DNA of 48,276 bases from positions 61,932 through 110,207 of the forward strand of contig JAGVXL010000001.1 in the NCBI GenBank assembly GCA_018303805.1, given 5' to 3'. The notes below the pieces were generated by a model. The model ran no database searches. It saw only the letters and a list, made by a program, of their open reading frames with translations, and was not told the DNA's origin. Shown here in pieces: positions 34,072 to 43,745 of this stretch (within the stretch, counting starts at the first letter, position 1; each line of letters starts with the position of its first letter). The position numbers were made by a program, and so were the translations under genes. The stretch is from Candidatus Pacearchaeota archaeon. GTDB lineage: Archaea; Nanobdellota; Nanobdellia; Pacearchaeales; DTIR01.

Positions 34072-35964
34072 ATGTCAGATATAATAGGCAGCATTCTTAA
34101 GGAATTGCCTGCCAAGGTTATAAAAGACGCCCAGTTTGAAGGTGCGAACATAGTTCTCTACACAACAGACAGGGATTTTTTCCTTGATTCAGAGCAGAAA
34201 ATAAAGGCGATAGTAGACAAAATCAAGAAAAGAATAGAGCTGAGGGCAGACGAATCAATCCTGCTTGACAAGGAAAAGGCTGAGAAGTTAATCCGCGAGA
34301 CAGTTCCGGCAGAGGCAGAGATTACAAAAATAATCTTTGATGTGCAGAGAAGTGTTGTGATAGTTGAAGTCAAGAAGCCCGGGCTTGCGATTGGCAAGGG
34401 CGGGGAAACCCTTCATGCAATAAGAAAAAATATATTCTGGCTTCCTCAAATCCAGAGAAGCCCAGCCATAAAAAGCAAGATAACAGAGAACATAAGGGAA
34501 GTCCTGTACTTAAACAACAATTATAGGAGAAAGTTCCTGAATGATGTTGGAAGCAGGATATACAAGGACTGGAACCCTGAGAAGATAGAGGAATGGGTTA
34601 GGTTGACATTTCTTGGCTCTGGAAGGCAGGTTGGAAGAAGCTGCCTGCTATTAACTACGCCTGAATCGAAAATCTTGTTTGATTGCGGCATAGATGTTGC
34701 AGCCCAGAGCAATTCAGATAAATTTCCTATCCTTAATGTGCCTGAATTTGACATTAAGAATTTGGATGCAGTTATAGTAAGCCATGCCCACCTTGATCAC
34801 AGCGGATTTGTGCCATGGCTTTACAAAATGGGCTATAAAGGGCCATGTTACATGACAATGCCTACGAGGGACATAACAGCATTGCTTGCTTTGGATTATA
34901 TTGGTGTGGCATACAAAAAAGCTACGCAGCCATTATTCAGCTCAACAGACATCAAGGACATGGTGAAACATTCAATCTGCTTGGAGTATAATGAGGTTTC
35001 TGACATTACTCCAGATGTGAGATTAACACTTTACAATGCAGGGCATGCTTTAGGCTCTGCAATGGTTCATCTGAACATAGGGAATGGCTTGCACAATCTT
35101 TTATACTGCGCTGATTTTAAGTATGGAAGGACAAGACTGCTTGAGCCGGCGATAACGCAGTTTCCAAGATTAGAAACAATGATTATTGAATCAACTTACG
35201 GAAGCAAGCAGGATGTTCTGCCTCCGAGAGAAGAGGCGGAAAATGCCCTGCTCGACGTGATAAAAAGAACAATAGAAAGAAAGGGCAAGGTGTTGATTCC
35301 AGAGTTGGGGTTAGGCAGAAGCCAGGAAACAATGCTTATTTTAGAGCAGGCAATGAGGTCAGGTGTCTTGCCGCAAGTGCCTATATACATAGATGGCATG
35401 ATTTGGGATGTAACTGCAATCCATACAGCATACCCTAACTTCTTGGCGTCAAATGTCAAAGCCCAGATTTTTCAGGACAAGAACCCCTTTGCTTCTGAAG
35501 TTTTCAGGAGAATTGGCTCTGCGCAGGAAAGGCAGGAGGTTGTTTTAGGCGGCCCATGCATAGTTTTAGCCACTTCAGGAATGTTAGTTGGCGGAGCATC
35601 AGTTGAATACTTGAGAGAATTTGCAGATTCAAAGAAGAACAGCATTGTATTTGTTTGTTATCAGGGTGTTGGAAGCCTTGGAAGGCAGGTGCAGGACGGC
35701 GCAAAGGAAGTGAGATTCCAGGTTGATGGCAATGAAGAAGTAACTCCTGTAAATCTTGAGGTTATTAAAATAGATGGCTTGACTGCGCACTCTGGCAGGA
35801 ACCAGCTTCTGGCATTTGTCAATAATTCCATGCCAACACCAAAAAGAATAATTGTCAATCATGGTGAGCAGTCAAAATGCCTGGATTTGGCATCAACAAT
35901 TTATCAGCTTAACAGGATTGAAACCTCTGCGCCGAGAAATCTTGAGACGATAAGATTGAGATAA
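34072..35964 (+). CDS. aCPSF1 beta-CASP ribonuclease (KH-MBL-beta-CASP)
   Basis: KH-like N-part (VKKPGLAIGKGGETLHAIRKNI); VSHAHLDHSGFVPWLYK; LYCADFKYGRTRLLEPA; GLTAHSGRNQLLAFV. Confidence 0.95.
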   Translation: MSDIIGSILKELPAKVIKDAQFEGANIVLYTTDRDFFLDSEQKIKAIVDKIKKRIELRADESILLDKEKAEKLIRETVPAEAEITKIIFDVQRSVVIVEVKKPGLAIGKGGETLHAIRKNIFWLPQIQRSPAIKSKITENIREVLYLNNNYRRKFLNDVGSRIYKDWNPEKIEEWVRLTFLGSGRQVGRSCLLLTTPESKILFDCGIDVAAQSNSDKFPILNVPEFDIKNLDAVIVSHAHLDHSGFVPWLYKMGYKGPCYMTMPTRDITALLALDYIGVAYKKATQPLFSSTDIKDMVKHSICLEYNEVSDITPDVRLTLYNAGHALGSAMVHLNIGNGLHNLLYCADFKYGRTRLLEPAITQFPRLETMIIESTYGSKQDVLPPREEAENALLDVIKRTIERKGKVLIPELGLGRSQETMLILEQAMRSGVLPQVPIYIDGMIWDVTAIHTAYPNFLASNVKAQIFQDKNPFASEVFRRIGSAQERQEVVLGGPCIVLATSGMLVGGASVEYLREFADSKKNSIVFVCYQGVGSLGRQVQDGAKEVRFQVDGNEEVTPVNLEVIKIDGLTAHSGRNQLLAFVNNSMPTPKRIIVNHGEQSKCLDLASTIYQLNRIETSAPRNLETIRLR

Positions 35965-36026
35965 TGTCGAAAGCAAGGCACAGAAAATATAAAAGTCATG
36001 ACTCAAGTTCCTAACAAACATATTTC

Positions 36027-36170
36027 TTATTCAAAAGCAGAATAAGGTATCTTTAAATCCATAAATCTTCCTTTACATTTAGGACATTCCATTTCAAAAT
36101 ATTCGGTTCCGTCTTTTTCTTTGTGTAATTCCCCTTTTATAAGTTCAACATTGCATTTTGGGCATTTCAT
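36027..36170 (-). CDS. Small zinc ribbon protein (47 aa)
   Basis: MKCPKCNVELIKGELHKEKDGTEYFEMECPKCKGRFMDLKIPYSAFE*; adjacent to the HEPN gene. Confidence 0.6.
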   Translation of the reverse strand: MKCPKCNVELIKGELHKEKDGTEYFEMECPKCKGRFMDLKIPYSAFE

Positions 36171-36171
36171 C

Positions 36172-36681
36172 TTATTCTTCTATTATTGTCTTTGTTTTTG
36201 AGATGATTTCTTTTGCTAATTCAAAAAGCTCTTTGTAAAGATTATCCTTAATGGAAAGGCTTGTTCCGTACTGGTATTGCTCCCTGATTTCAACACTTGT
36301 TTTTTCCCTGCTTTTCTCAATATCTAAAGACGCTATCCTGTCTAATAATTCTTTTTCAAAATCTATCTTGCTGTCTTCAATTAAACTATGAATTAATGCG
36401 AATGTGCATTCCTGATTTCCAGATTCATAACCAAATTTCGCAGCAATTGCAAGCAGACAGTGATACATTGAATAGAAAACTGTGCTTACGCTTATATCAG
36501 AGAAATTTCCTTTTTTCAGATAATCAGTTGCCATAAGATAATGTTCTGCTTTCTTTATATATTCCCTTGCTTTCTCTAATTCTGGATTTGTCTTGATAAG
36601 ACCCCTATGCTTTCCTGATTTCTTTAGTTCTCTTTCAGCTTTTTTCAAGCACCAATCAATCTTATTCTTTGCATGGCTCAT
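36172..36681 (-). CDS. HEPN domain protein
   Basis: ELEKAREYIKKAEHYLMATDYLKKGNFSDISVSTVFYSMYHCLLAIAAKFGYESGNQECTFALIHSLIE. Confidence 0.82.
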   Translation of the reverse strand: MSHAKNKIDWCLKKAERELKKSGKHRGLIKTNPELEKAREYIKKAEHYLMATDYLKKGNFSDISVSTVFYSMYHCLLAIAAKFGYESGNQECTFALIHSLIEDSKIDFEKELLDRIASLDIEKSREKTSVEIREQYQYGTSLSIKDNLYKELFELAKEIISKTKTIIEE

Positions 36682-37262
36682 TTTTCAAGCGAACTTATAA
36701 TTTTATCCTCACCAAAAATAACAATGCCCTTTATAGCGTCAAGTAAGGGTTTATCATTCCTTTTAATATTTTTCTTTAAATCCTCTTCTCTTTGGTATAG
36801 CGGATGTAATTTTTTGATATTCACAAGATTAATATTCTCTATCTCTTTTTTCAACCTTGAAAATCCTTTATTATCTATAATCAAAAGAACATCTATATCT
36901 TCAGCTTCTTCACGCTTCTTTAGAATAGAGCCAAATAAAACAGCAGAATCAGCACTTTTAATCTTTTTAAGTTCAGCAACCCATCTTTTTATATAAGCAG
37001 GAGCTTGCTCAGACTCCCTTTTCAGCAAAAATTTAATATATTGCCTTACATAATCATTATTAAAGTTCAGATTGTAGAATTTAGCCTTTCCAAGTTCTCT
37101 TGATATTACTATGTTCTCTTTTTCAAGTCTTTTAGCTATTTTTAGAGCCCCCATTGAGCTGATTCCTATATGCTTCGCTATGCTATTTGCGTTATATTCT
37201 ATCTCAGGGCTTTTGAAGATGCTTAAGACAAAAAGCATCTCATTGTTTGTTATGTCTTCCAT
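36678..37262 (-). CDS. HTH plus minimal nucleotidyltransferase (MNT) protein
   Basis: wHTH SIAKHIGISSMGALKIAKRLEKENIV; SAVLFGSILKKREEAEDIDVLLII; 4-nt overlap with the HEPN gene. Confidence 0.82.
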   Translation of the reverse strand: MEDITNNEMLFVLSIFKSPEIEYNANSIAKHIGISSMGALKIAKRLEKENIVISRELGKAKFYNLNFNNDYVRQYIKFLLKRESEQAPAYIKRWVAELKKIKSADSAVLFGSILKKREEAEDIDVLLIIDNKGFSRLKKEIENINLVNIKKLHPLYQREEDLKKNIKRNDKPLLDAIKGIVIFGEDKIISSLEK

Positions 37263-37265
37263 ATC

Positions 37266-37297
37266 AACTCACAGTTTATACATATAAACTCACAGTT
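37266..37297. promoter_or_regulatory. Tandem palindromic operator-like sites AACTcacAGTT (x2, 21-bp phase)
   Basis: 37266-37276 and 37287-37297, immediately upstream of the MNT start at 37262. Confidence 0.7.
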
Positions 37298-37868
37298 TAA
37301 ATATCTTTTGGTTGTATAAAAGAGACCGGCTCAAGAGAAATAGAGGTGATAGAATACAGCACATTCATAGAAAAACAGTCTGAGATGCTTAGGAAAGCGG
37401 GCAGGCAGTTAAAAAGCTATGGTGAGGGTTTTTAAGCTTTGTGCTATGATAAGAGGGCGATTTAAAACACTTTTCATCAATCTATATTAATGCGGTTTTT
37501 AAGGAAGGATATGCTATAGGGTTTTCTGTATAATTTAATCTTTTCTATGCTTCCAAGATTTCTAACAACCCTCTTAACAAGCTCTTAATAAAACTTGCTT
37601 TTTTTGAATTTTCTCAACGGGGTTTTTGCTGCTGGCTTGATTTTGCCAAAAATAGGCTCTTAACACCCTCTTAACGAAGCCATTAGAGCAAGCTTTAAAA
37701 ACTTAATACCTTTGTATTAAAATAAGGTATTATTAGCAGAAATAAGGTTAAGAAGAAAGATCAAGGCTCCAGATTTCTTAAAGCAGTCAACATGAGGTAA
37801 CCAAGAACTTAGGCTCATTATCAACTTTCTTGTATTTTTCTATTATTACACAGAAACAAATCAAAGCA

Positions 37869-38375
37869 TCAGGATGGGCAACTTATTCTAAAAGTTCCTT
37901 CAGTCAGGCATATAACTTTGTTCCCTTCTATCCTGTAATATTTTATGTCAGGATTGTCAACCTTTGCCTTGCAGCAGAGATTGTTTGCCATATTAGCCGC
38001 AAGCGCATCAAAATTATCTTTTACCTTGCTGAGTTCAGCATCCCTGTCAGATATTGTCTGCCCAAGTTCCTTATTATCCTGCTGCAATAAGCCTGTTTTT
38101 TCCTTGCATTCCAGCATATCGTTGTTGCTCTGCTGCAGATTTGAAAGCAGCTGCTGGCTGAATTCATAGCAGGAGGACAGATTGCTGGTTGATTCTGCCA
38201 GATTGGACCTTAATTCATGGAGATTATTGGTGTATGTTTCGAGGGATTGGTTCAGCTGCTTCATCTGCCCGTAGACACTGTATCCTATTGCAATTGGGCG
38301 GGCAAAAAACATGGCTCCAATTAGCAGAATGTTAATGCATACAAGAAAAACCGCAATTTTTTTCCTGCCTGTCAT
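37869..38375 (-). CDS. Membrane-anchored coiled-coil protein
   Basis: N-terminal TM (IAVFLVCINILLIGAMFFA) then Q/N/S-rich coiled coil. Confidence 0.65.
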   Translation of the reverse strand: MTGRKKIAVFLVCINILLIGAMFFARPIAIGYSVYGQMKQLNQSLETYTNNLHELRSNLAESTSNLSSCYEFSQQLLSNLQQSNNDMLECKEKTGLLQQDNKELGQTISDRDAELSKVKDNFDALAANMANNLCCKAKVDNPDIKYYRIEGNKVICLTEGTFRISCPS

Positions 38376-38461
38376 AGTAACTCCTTTTTATTCATGGCTA
38401 ATTAACTATATAAATATTTTTAAAGTTGTAGTAACTTTGAAATTAACCTAAAAAGGGGAAA

Positions 38462-38947
38462 ATGCGTCTTGTTTATTTGTCTATCCTTGCGATTATCATA
38501 GTAACAGCCGCTGCCTTCTTTCTTGTCCCCTTCAAAAACCCCTTTGTCGTAAAAAACAGCAAGGAAATGCCTTTTGGCTCTTCACAGGAGAAAGCCTCGC
38601 CCTCAAACTATATAAATGCAAGCCAGATTGAAATCCAAGACAGCAGAATAATAATCACAATAGATAATGCAAGCATGGGCAGATTTGCAAACACAAGCAG
38701 CATGATGCCCTTGATTGATGAGGATTCCAACAGCATCAGAATCGTTCCAAGCAGCCCTGAACAAATTCATGTCGGGGATATTATCACTTTTGAGCAGGAT
38801 AATATCCTAATTGTCCATCGGGTTATAGAAACAGGATATGACAGCAATGGATGGTATGCCACAACAAAAGGCGACAACACAGAGCAAAATGACGGCAAAA
38901 TAAGATTCGAGCAAATCAAATATATCACGATAGGGATTTTATATTAG
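38462..38947 (+). CDS. Signal peptidase I-like (S26) protein
   Basis: TM then TSSMMPLIDEDS...QIHVGDIITFEQDNILIVHRVIETG...YATTKGDNTEQNDG. Confidence 0.8.
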   Translation: MRLVYLSILAIIIVTAAAFFLVPFKNPFVVKNSKEMPFGSSQEKASPSNYINASQIEIQDSRIIITIDNASMGRFANTSSMMPLIDEDSNSIRIVPSSPEQIHVGDIITFEQDNILIVHRVIETGYDSNGWYATTKGDNTEQNDGKIRFEQIKYITIGILY

Positions 38948-39901
38948 CTAAAACAGCATCCCCACAAGCCACGCGAGGATGCACGCCGGGCTTAAAAACA
39001 GCATTGCGGGATAGAACTTGCCTTTCTTTGCGAAAGCAAACAAAAGAAATAGAGCAACAGTGGAAATAACTGAGATTAATAAAGCAGGAATCCATCCTGA
39101 AGCCCTTAAAATAACCCCTGCAAATATCAAAGGGAAAGTAACATCCCCCCCTCCTAAAATCGCAAGATTGACCTTTATTTTCAGCCTTTTCAATATTCTC
39201 CCTCTTTCTTTCTGCGGCAATGCCTTAATTCTTGCTATTTTTGCCCTGTCCTTTTTTGCAACATAGGGCACAAAAAAGCCAGTGAAAACTTTAAGCTGCT
39301 GCATCTGGAAATTTGCGAGTTTCTGCATAAAGCCAGAGTGCCAGACAGCATAAACATCATACAAGGCAATGGCAACAAGCAGTCCAGCAGCGGCCCATAT
39401 ATTCAAAATAGGCACAAAAACAGCGGCAATGCCGGGATAAATAAGCAACTCAGTCAGATTATGGGTTATTTTGTTTGGCAGGAAAATTTTATAAAAGGCA
39501 AGCGGAAAAGCCAAAACAAAGGCAAGCATCTGCACATTTGAAAGGAAACTCAATTTTGAGAGGAAGGCATTAAAAACAATTGCCATCGAAATTGTAACCA
39601 CAGAAAATAACCATATCCTTAGGAGAAGGTTTGCTTTCTTTTTCATAAGGAAAAAGAGTATCAGGGTTGCGATAATTATGCTGATTATTATGGATGTAAA
39701 TGCGTCTCTGGGCTGCATTTCAGGAGGCTGCATGCCATAGGGCAGCGGGGGGGTTGTTATAACATCCTCGATTGCCCCGGTTGTGGCATTCACCACTTGT
39801 TCTTGCTGGGGAGAATAGGCATGAATAACCGCTAGACCAAGCAGCTGCGCAAAGAGAAACATTGCCAACAGCAGCAAGGTTATCCTGATATTATGCTTCA
39901 T
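38948..39901 (-). CDS. Presenilin-type intramembrane aspartyl protease (A22)
   Basis: VAIALYDVYAVWHSG (YD) and NLAILGGGDVTFPLIFAG (GxGD), multiple TM. Confidence 0.88.
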   Translation of the reverse strand: MKHNIRITLLLLAMFLFAQLLGLAVIHAYSPQQEQVVNATTGAIEDVITTPPLPYGMQPPEMQPRDAFTSIIISIIIATLILFFLMKKKANLLLRIWLFSVVTISMAIVFNAFLSKLSFLSNVQMLAFVLAFPLAFYKIFLPNKITHNLTELLIYPGIAAVFVPILNIWAAAGLLVAIALYDVYAVWHSGFMQKLANFQMQQLKVFTGFFVPYVAKKDRAKIARIKALPQKERGRILKRLKIKVNLAILGGGDVTFPLIFAGVILRASGWIPALLISVISTVALFLLFAFAKKGKFYPAMLFLSPACILAWLVGMLF

Positions 39902-39947
39902 TTTTTATCATCTCTTTTACGGTTATCCTAGCAGGGAGACAAAAACC

Positions 39948-39955
39948 TTTATAAA
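39948..39955 (+). promoter_or_regulatory. TATA box of trpS
   Basis: ACCTTTATAAA about 25 nt before the ATG at 39977. Confidence 0.6.
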
Positions 39956-39976
39956 TTTATTCTGCCTTGCAGCAAA

Positions 39977-41095
39977 ATGAAAAAAGAGAGCAGGAAGTTT
40001 ACTGTTACGCCATGGAAGATTGAGGGCAATATACAGGAAGAGGATTATGCAAAATTAACCAAGGAATTTGGGACAGAGCCATTAACAAATGAACTGCTTG
40101 AAAGGATAAAAAAGCATACAGGAGAGCTTCATTACCTGTTAAGAAGAAAAATCTTCTTCTCTCATCGTGACTTGAAATGGCTGCTTGACGAGTATGAAAA
40201 GGGCAACAAATTTTTTCTTTACACAGGGCGGGGGCCTTCAGGCAATGTCCATCTTGGGCATCTGCTGCCATGGATTCTGACAAAATGGCTTCAGGACAAG
40301 TTCAAGGCAAAACTTTACTTCCAGATGACAGATGACGAGAAATTTTTAGTAAGCCAGAAACTCAGCCTGGAAGAAACAAGAAACTATGCATATGAAAATG
40401 CATTGGATGTCATTGCCCTTGGATTCAAGCCAGAGCTGACTAAAATAATAATAGACACTGAAAACATAAAGAAACTTTACCCCATTGCACTAAAAGTGGC
40501 AAAAAAGCTTACATTCTCCACAGTCAAGGCGGTTTTTGGATTTGACAATGCGACAAATGTCGGCATGAATTTCTTCACTTCAATTCAATCTGCTCCTTGC
40601 TTCATTGAAAACAAGCCATGCCTGATTCCCTTGGGCATTGACCAGGATCCGCATTTCAGAATTACAAGGGACATAGCGCCGAAACTTGGCTTTATGAAAC
40701 CTGCGTTGCTTCACTGCAAATTCGCTCCTGGTTTGGGTGAGTCTGGCAAGATGTCTGCCTCGCAGCCAGAAACAGCTATATTCACGACAGATTCAGAGAA
40801 GGATGTTGAGTTCAAGATTAGAAACGCATTCACAGGAGGAAGAGAAACAATAGCAAAACAAAAACAGCTTGGAGGCATGCCTGAAAAATGCACAATTTAC
40901 CACTACTTGCTGTATTTCTTTGAGCCGGATGACAAGGCAATGCAGGAAAAGTTTCATGCATGCAGAATGGGGCAGACATATTGCGGGGAGTGCAAGGTAA
41001 AACTCGCTGAAACAATCAACAAATTTTTAAGAGAGCACCAGAAAAAGCGGGAACTTGCAAAAAAACAGCTTGGCAAGTTTCTGATGAAAGATTAA
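39977..41095 (+). CDS. trpS: Tryptophanyl-tRNA synthetase
   Basis: YTGRGPSGNVHLGHLLPWILTKWLQDKF; IQSAPCFIENKPCLIPLGIDQDPHFRITRDIA; KMSAS. Confidence 0.94.
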   Translation: MKKESRKFTVTPWKIEGNIQEEDYAKLTKEFGTEPLTNELLERIKKHTGELHYLLRRKIFFSHRDLKWLLDEYEKGNKFFLYTGRGPSGNVHLGHLLPWILTKWLQDKFKAKLYFQMTDDEKFLVSQKLSLEETRNYAYENALDVIALGFKPELTKIIIDTENIKKLYPIALKVAKKLTFSTVKAVFGFDNATNVGMNFFTSIQSAPCFIENKPCLIPLGIDQDPHFRITRDIAPKLGFMKPALLHCKFAPGLGESGKMSASQPETAIFTTDSEKDVEFKIRNAFTGGRETIAKQKQLGGMPEKCTIYHYLLYFFEPDDKAMQEKFHACRMGQTYCGECKVKLAETINKFLREHQKKRELAKKQLGKFLMKD

Positions 41096-41209
41096 AACCT
41101 TTACAAATTTCTAAAAAACAAAATTAAGTTACCACTTCTAACTAATTACAATACCGAAAGCTTTATAAATAACTGTTACTGCTAAATAATAACAAAATTA
41201 AGGACAAAA

Positions 41210-41434
41210 ATGACAAACACAATATGCAATAAATGCGCTGAATTAAAGAAAAAGCATAATGCACTCATACTTATCTTAGAGCAGGATACTAATAAAGGGG
41301 ATAAAATAAAACAGGAGCAACTTGAATTAAAAAAGAGTTATGTTAAAATGCTTACCGCTGATTTTGTCGGCTATGATAAAATAAACAGCATCCATTACTG
41401 TTATACCGGATGCGATAAGGATATAGGTAGATAA
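41210..41434 (+). CDS. Small Cys-containing hypothetical protein
   Basis: MTNTICNKCAELKKKH...HYCYTGCDKDIGR; TTTATAAA upstream at 41162. Confidence 0.6.
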   Translation: MTNTICNKCAELKKKHNALILILEQDTNKGDKIKQEQLELKKSYVKMLTADFVGYDKINSIHYCYTGCDKDIGR

Positions 41435-41436
41435 AA

Positions 41437-41670
41437 ATGGTAATCTTACAAAAAATCAAGGAAATCTCAACAGCGATTTCAAAGTATTGCAATAAACAGA
41501 GAATAGGGGAATTATTTGATGAAAGCGCAAAAGTAAGCCATAATTACATGATGGATCAGATTTCTTATCTAGACAAATCAAACACCCCCGAATTTATGAA
41601 GGAAATTTACAAGGCAGATGTTATGTCAAGAACACTGGAAGGGAGGGCGTTATTCGCGGATTACATGTAA
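41437..41670 (+). CDS. Hypothetical protein (77 aa)
   Basis: Compact operon position. Confidence 0.6.
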   Translation: MVILQKIKEISTAISKYCNKQRIGELFDESAKVSHNYMMDQISYLDKSNTPEFMKEIYKADVMSRTLEGRALFADYM

Positions 41671-41671
41671 A

Positions 41672-42454
41672 ATGATAATCAAACCAGAATTGCTCAAGAA
41701 AATAAGGCACAGCTTCGGCTTGAACATCTATGAAGCCAAAGTATGGCTGGCATTGCTTTCAAAAGGTGTCGGTTCAGCAGGGGAAATCGCAGAAATTTCA
41801 GGAGTTCCTAGAAGCAGAACCTATGATGTTCTTGAAAGTTTGGAAAAACAGGGCTTTGCCATAGAAAAGATAGGCAAGCCAGTCAAATACATTGCAGTCA
41901 AGCCAAGCATAGTTCTTGAAAAATTGAAGAATAACACATTAAAGGAAGCAGAGGAAAAAGCTGAGACACTTGCCAATTTGAGAGGAACAGCAGAGTATGA
42001 TGAGTTAGAATTATTGCATAAGCAGGGCATCGAGCCGGTTAAATCTACAGACTTGTCCGGGGCTTTGAAAGGCAGGAACAATATCTATACACAGCTTGCA
42101 GAGATGCTTGAAAATGCTGAAAAGGAGATTATTCTTGTCACGACAGAAATAGCATTGCACGATGAACTTAAAGTGCTTAAGCCGATATGCGCAAAACTGC
42201 AAAAGCATGGGATAAAAGTCAAGATAGCAACCAATACAAGCGAGGAAAAAATAAAGCAGTTGAGCAAGGAGCTTGGAACAGAAATCAGGTGCATGAATCT
42301 CAACGCAAGATTTTGCGTTATTGACGGCAAATCTGTAATGTTCATGCTTACTGACAAGGCAAGTGAGAAGGAAGAGGAGCTTGGCATCTGGATAAATTCT
42401 GAGTTTTTCGCAAGTGCATTAAAGCAGTTGTTTGAAATGGCATGGCAGAGCTAG
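41672..42454 (+). CDS. TrmB-family transcriptional regulator
   Basis: FGLNIYEAKVWLALLSKGVGSAGEIAEISGVPRSRTYDVLESLEKQGFAIEKIGKPVKYIAVKP; PLD-like C-part. Confidence 0.9.
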   Translation: MIIKPELLKKIRHSFGLNIYEAKVWLALLSKGVGSAGEIAEISGVPRSRTYDVLESLEKQGFAIEKIGKPVKYIAVKPSIVLEKLKNNTLKEAEEKAETLANLRGTAEYDELELLHKQGIEPVKSTDLSGALKGRNNIYTQLAEMLENAEKEIILVTTEIALHDELKVLKPICAKLQKHGIKVKIATNTSEEKIKQLSKELGTEIRCMNLNARFCVIDGKSVMFMLTDKASEKEEELGIWINSEFFASALKQLFEMAWQS

Positions 42455-42470
42455 AAGTGAGGGGGAGAAA

Positions 42471-42893
42471 ATGAACCACAATAAGAAAAAAGGAGTATTG
42501 GAATTGATGCTTGAAAATGCCGGCAAGGATGCCATAAAAATAGGGCTTATGGCTGCTTCGCCAATAATCGGCAATCTCTCAACAAAATTAAGAGATAGAA
42601 TAGAGAACACATTGGGGGAGGACTGCTATAATCCAGTTATTTCTGGCATGGTAAGCTCTGTTTCAAATGTAGTTTTATACCCTTTGCTTACAAGTAAAAT
42701 CACACATAATGGCTGGCTTGCCGCTGGTGCTTTTGCATATGCACTGCTTGAGCGCTCCATAAGAGATGATAAGTATAATGACAGCGAATTTGGATTTGAT
42801 AGATACCCAGCATCACTGCCTGGCAAAATCCTTTCATTACCAATGGAATACACAGCAAACCTGTATGACAGGGCAAAGGCACAATTAAAGTAA
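42471..42893 (+). CDS. Hypothetical membrane-associated protein (140 aa)
   Basis: Preceded by GAGGGGGAG (SD-like); two hydrophobic segments. Confidence 0.65.
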   Translation: MNHNKKKGVLELMLENAGKDAIKIGLMAASPIIGNLSTKLRDRIENTLGEDCYNPVISGMVSSVSNVVLYPLLTSKITHNGWLAAGAFAYALLERSIRDDKYNDSEFGFDRYPASLPGKILSLPMEYTANLYDRAKAQLK

Positions 42894-42903
42894 TGGAGAG
42901 AAA

Positions 42904-43218
42904 ATGGCAGGACCAAATCTGTTAGAAAAAACCCAAGATGCAGAAAAAGAGGAAATCTTCTGCAACAGGAGCATATACAACAATTGCGAAATCAGGGGAA
43001 GCTACAATAAGGAGATTTATTTTGCAAGGCTGATAGACAGCAAGTCAGGCGAGATAATCAAGGAAGTTCCAGTTCCTATCTTAGAGGTTTTAAAGGGAAG
43101 CAAGGATGAGCATGATTCTTTTGCAAGAATTTATAATTTTGTCCATTCGGATATGACAAAAAATTTTGACATAATATGCCTCCATTCATTGGCTAATATT
43201 TATTCAGGTAAAAAATGA
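42904..43218 (+). CDS. Hypothetical protein (104 aa)
   Basis: Operon; ATGA overlap with the next gene. Confidence 0.65.
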   Translation: MAGPNLLEKTQDAEKEEIFCNRSIYNNCEIRGSYNKEIYFARLIDSKSGEIIKEVPVPILEVLKGSKDEHDSFARIYNFVHSDMTKNFDIICLHSLANIYSGKK

Positions 43219-43409
43219 ACCAATTCAAAACAAATTACAGATTTTTTGAAGCGAGGGCAAAGAAACTAGAAGAGGCAATTGTTAATATGCAAAAAGAAAC
43301 ACACATTGTCTTTGAGATATTGGTTGAATCATCCCGAGAAAAAGCGCAAAAAGGGGATATTGAATATGCACACAATCTGCTAAATAACCTTGCTGTTTAT
43401 GTAAAATGA
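43215..43409 (+). CDS. Hypothetical protein (64 aa)
   Basis: ATGA-coupled on both sides. Confidence 0.6.
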   Translation: MNQFKTNYRFFEARAKKLEEAIVNMQKETHIVFEILVESSREKAQKGDIEYAHNLLNNLAVYVK

Positions 43410-43744
43410 GCAAATTAAAAAATATTCTGGCTGGAGCGACGATTGCAGGGGGGTTAGCGCTTGCTGTAGCAACATTCAATCTGCCCCATCTTTGCAGGGA
43501 GACAGTCACAGCCACGGTAAAAGACAAGGAAGTTAAGAGATACAAGGATAAAGACAAATATCTCATATTCACAGACAAAGGCGTGTTTGAGGACACAGAC
43601 TCATGGGTAGAGCTGAAATTTAATTCTTCTGATTTATATGGAAAATTGGAGAGGGGAAAAAGTTACAATCTGGGAGTGTATGGATGGAGAATACCTTTTT
43701 TGTCCAAATACAGGAATATCACAAAAATTAAAGAGAAAAAATAA
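43406..43744 (+). CDS. Small membrane-anchored protein (112 aa)
   Basis: N-terminal TM (ILAGATIAGGLALAVATF), then OB-like beta-rich region. Confidence 0.65.
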   Translation: MSKLKNILAGATIAGGLALAVATFNLPHLCRETVTATVKDKEVKRYKDKDKYLIFTDKGVFEDTDSWVELKFNSSDLYGKLERGKSYNLGVYGWRIPFLSKYRNITKIKEKK

Positions 43745-43745
43745 A

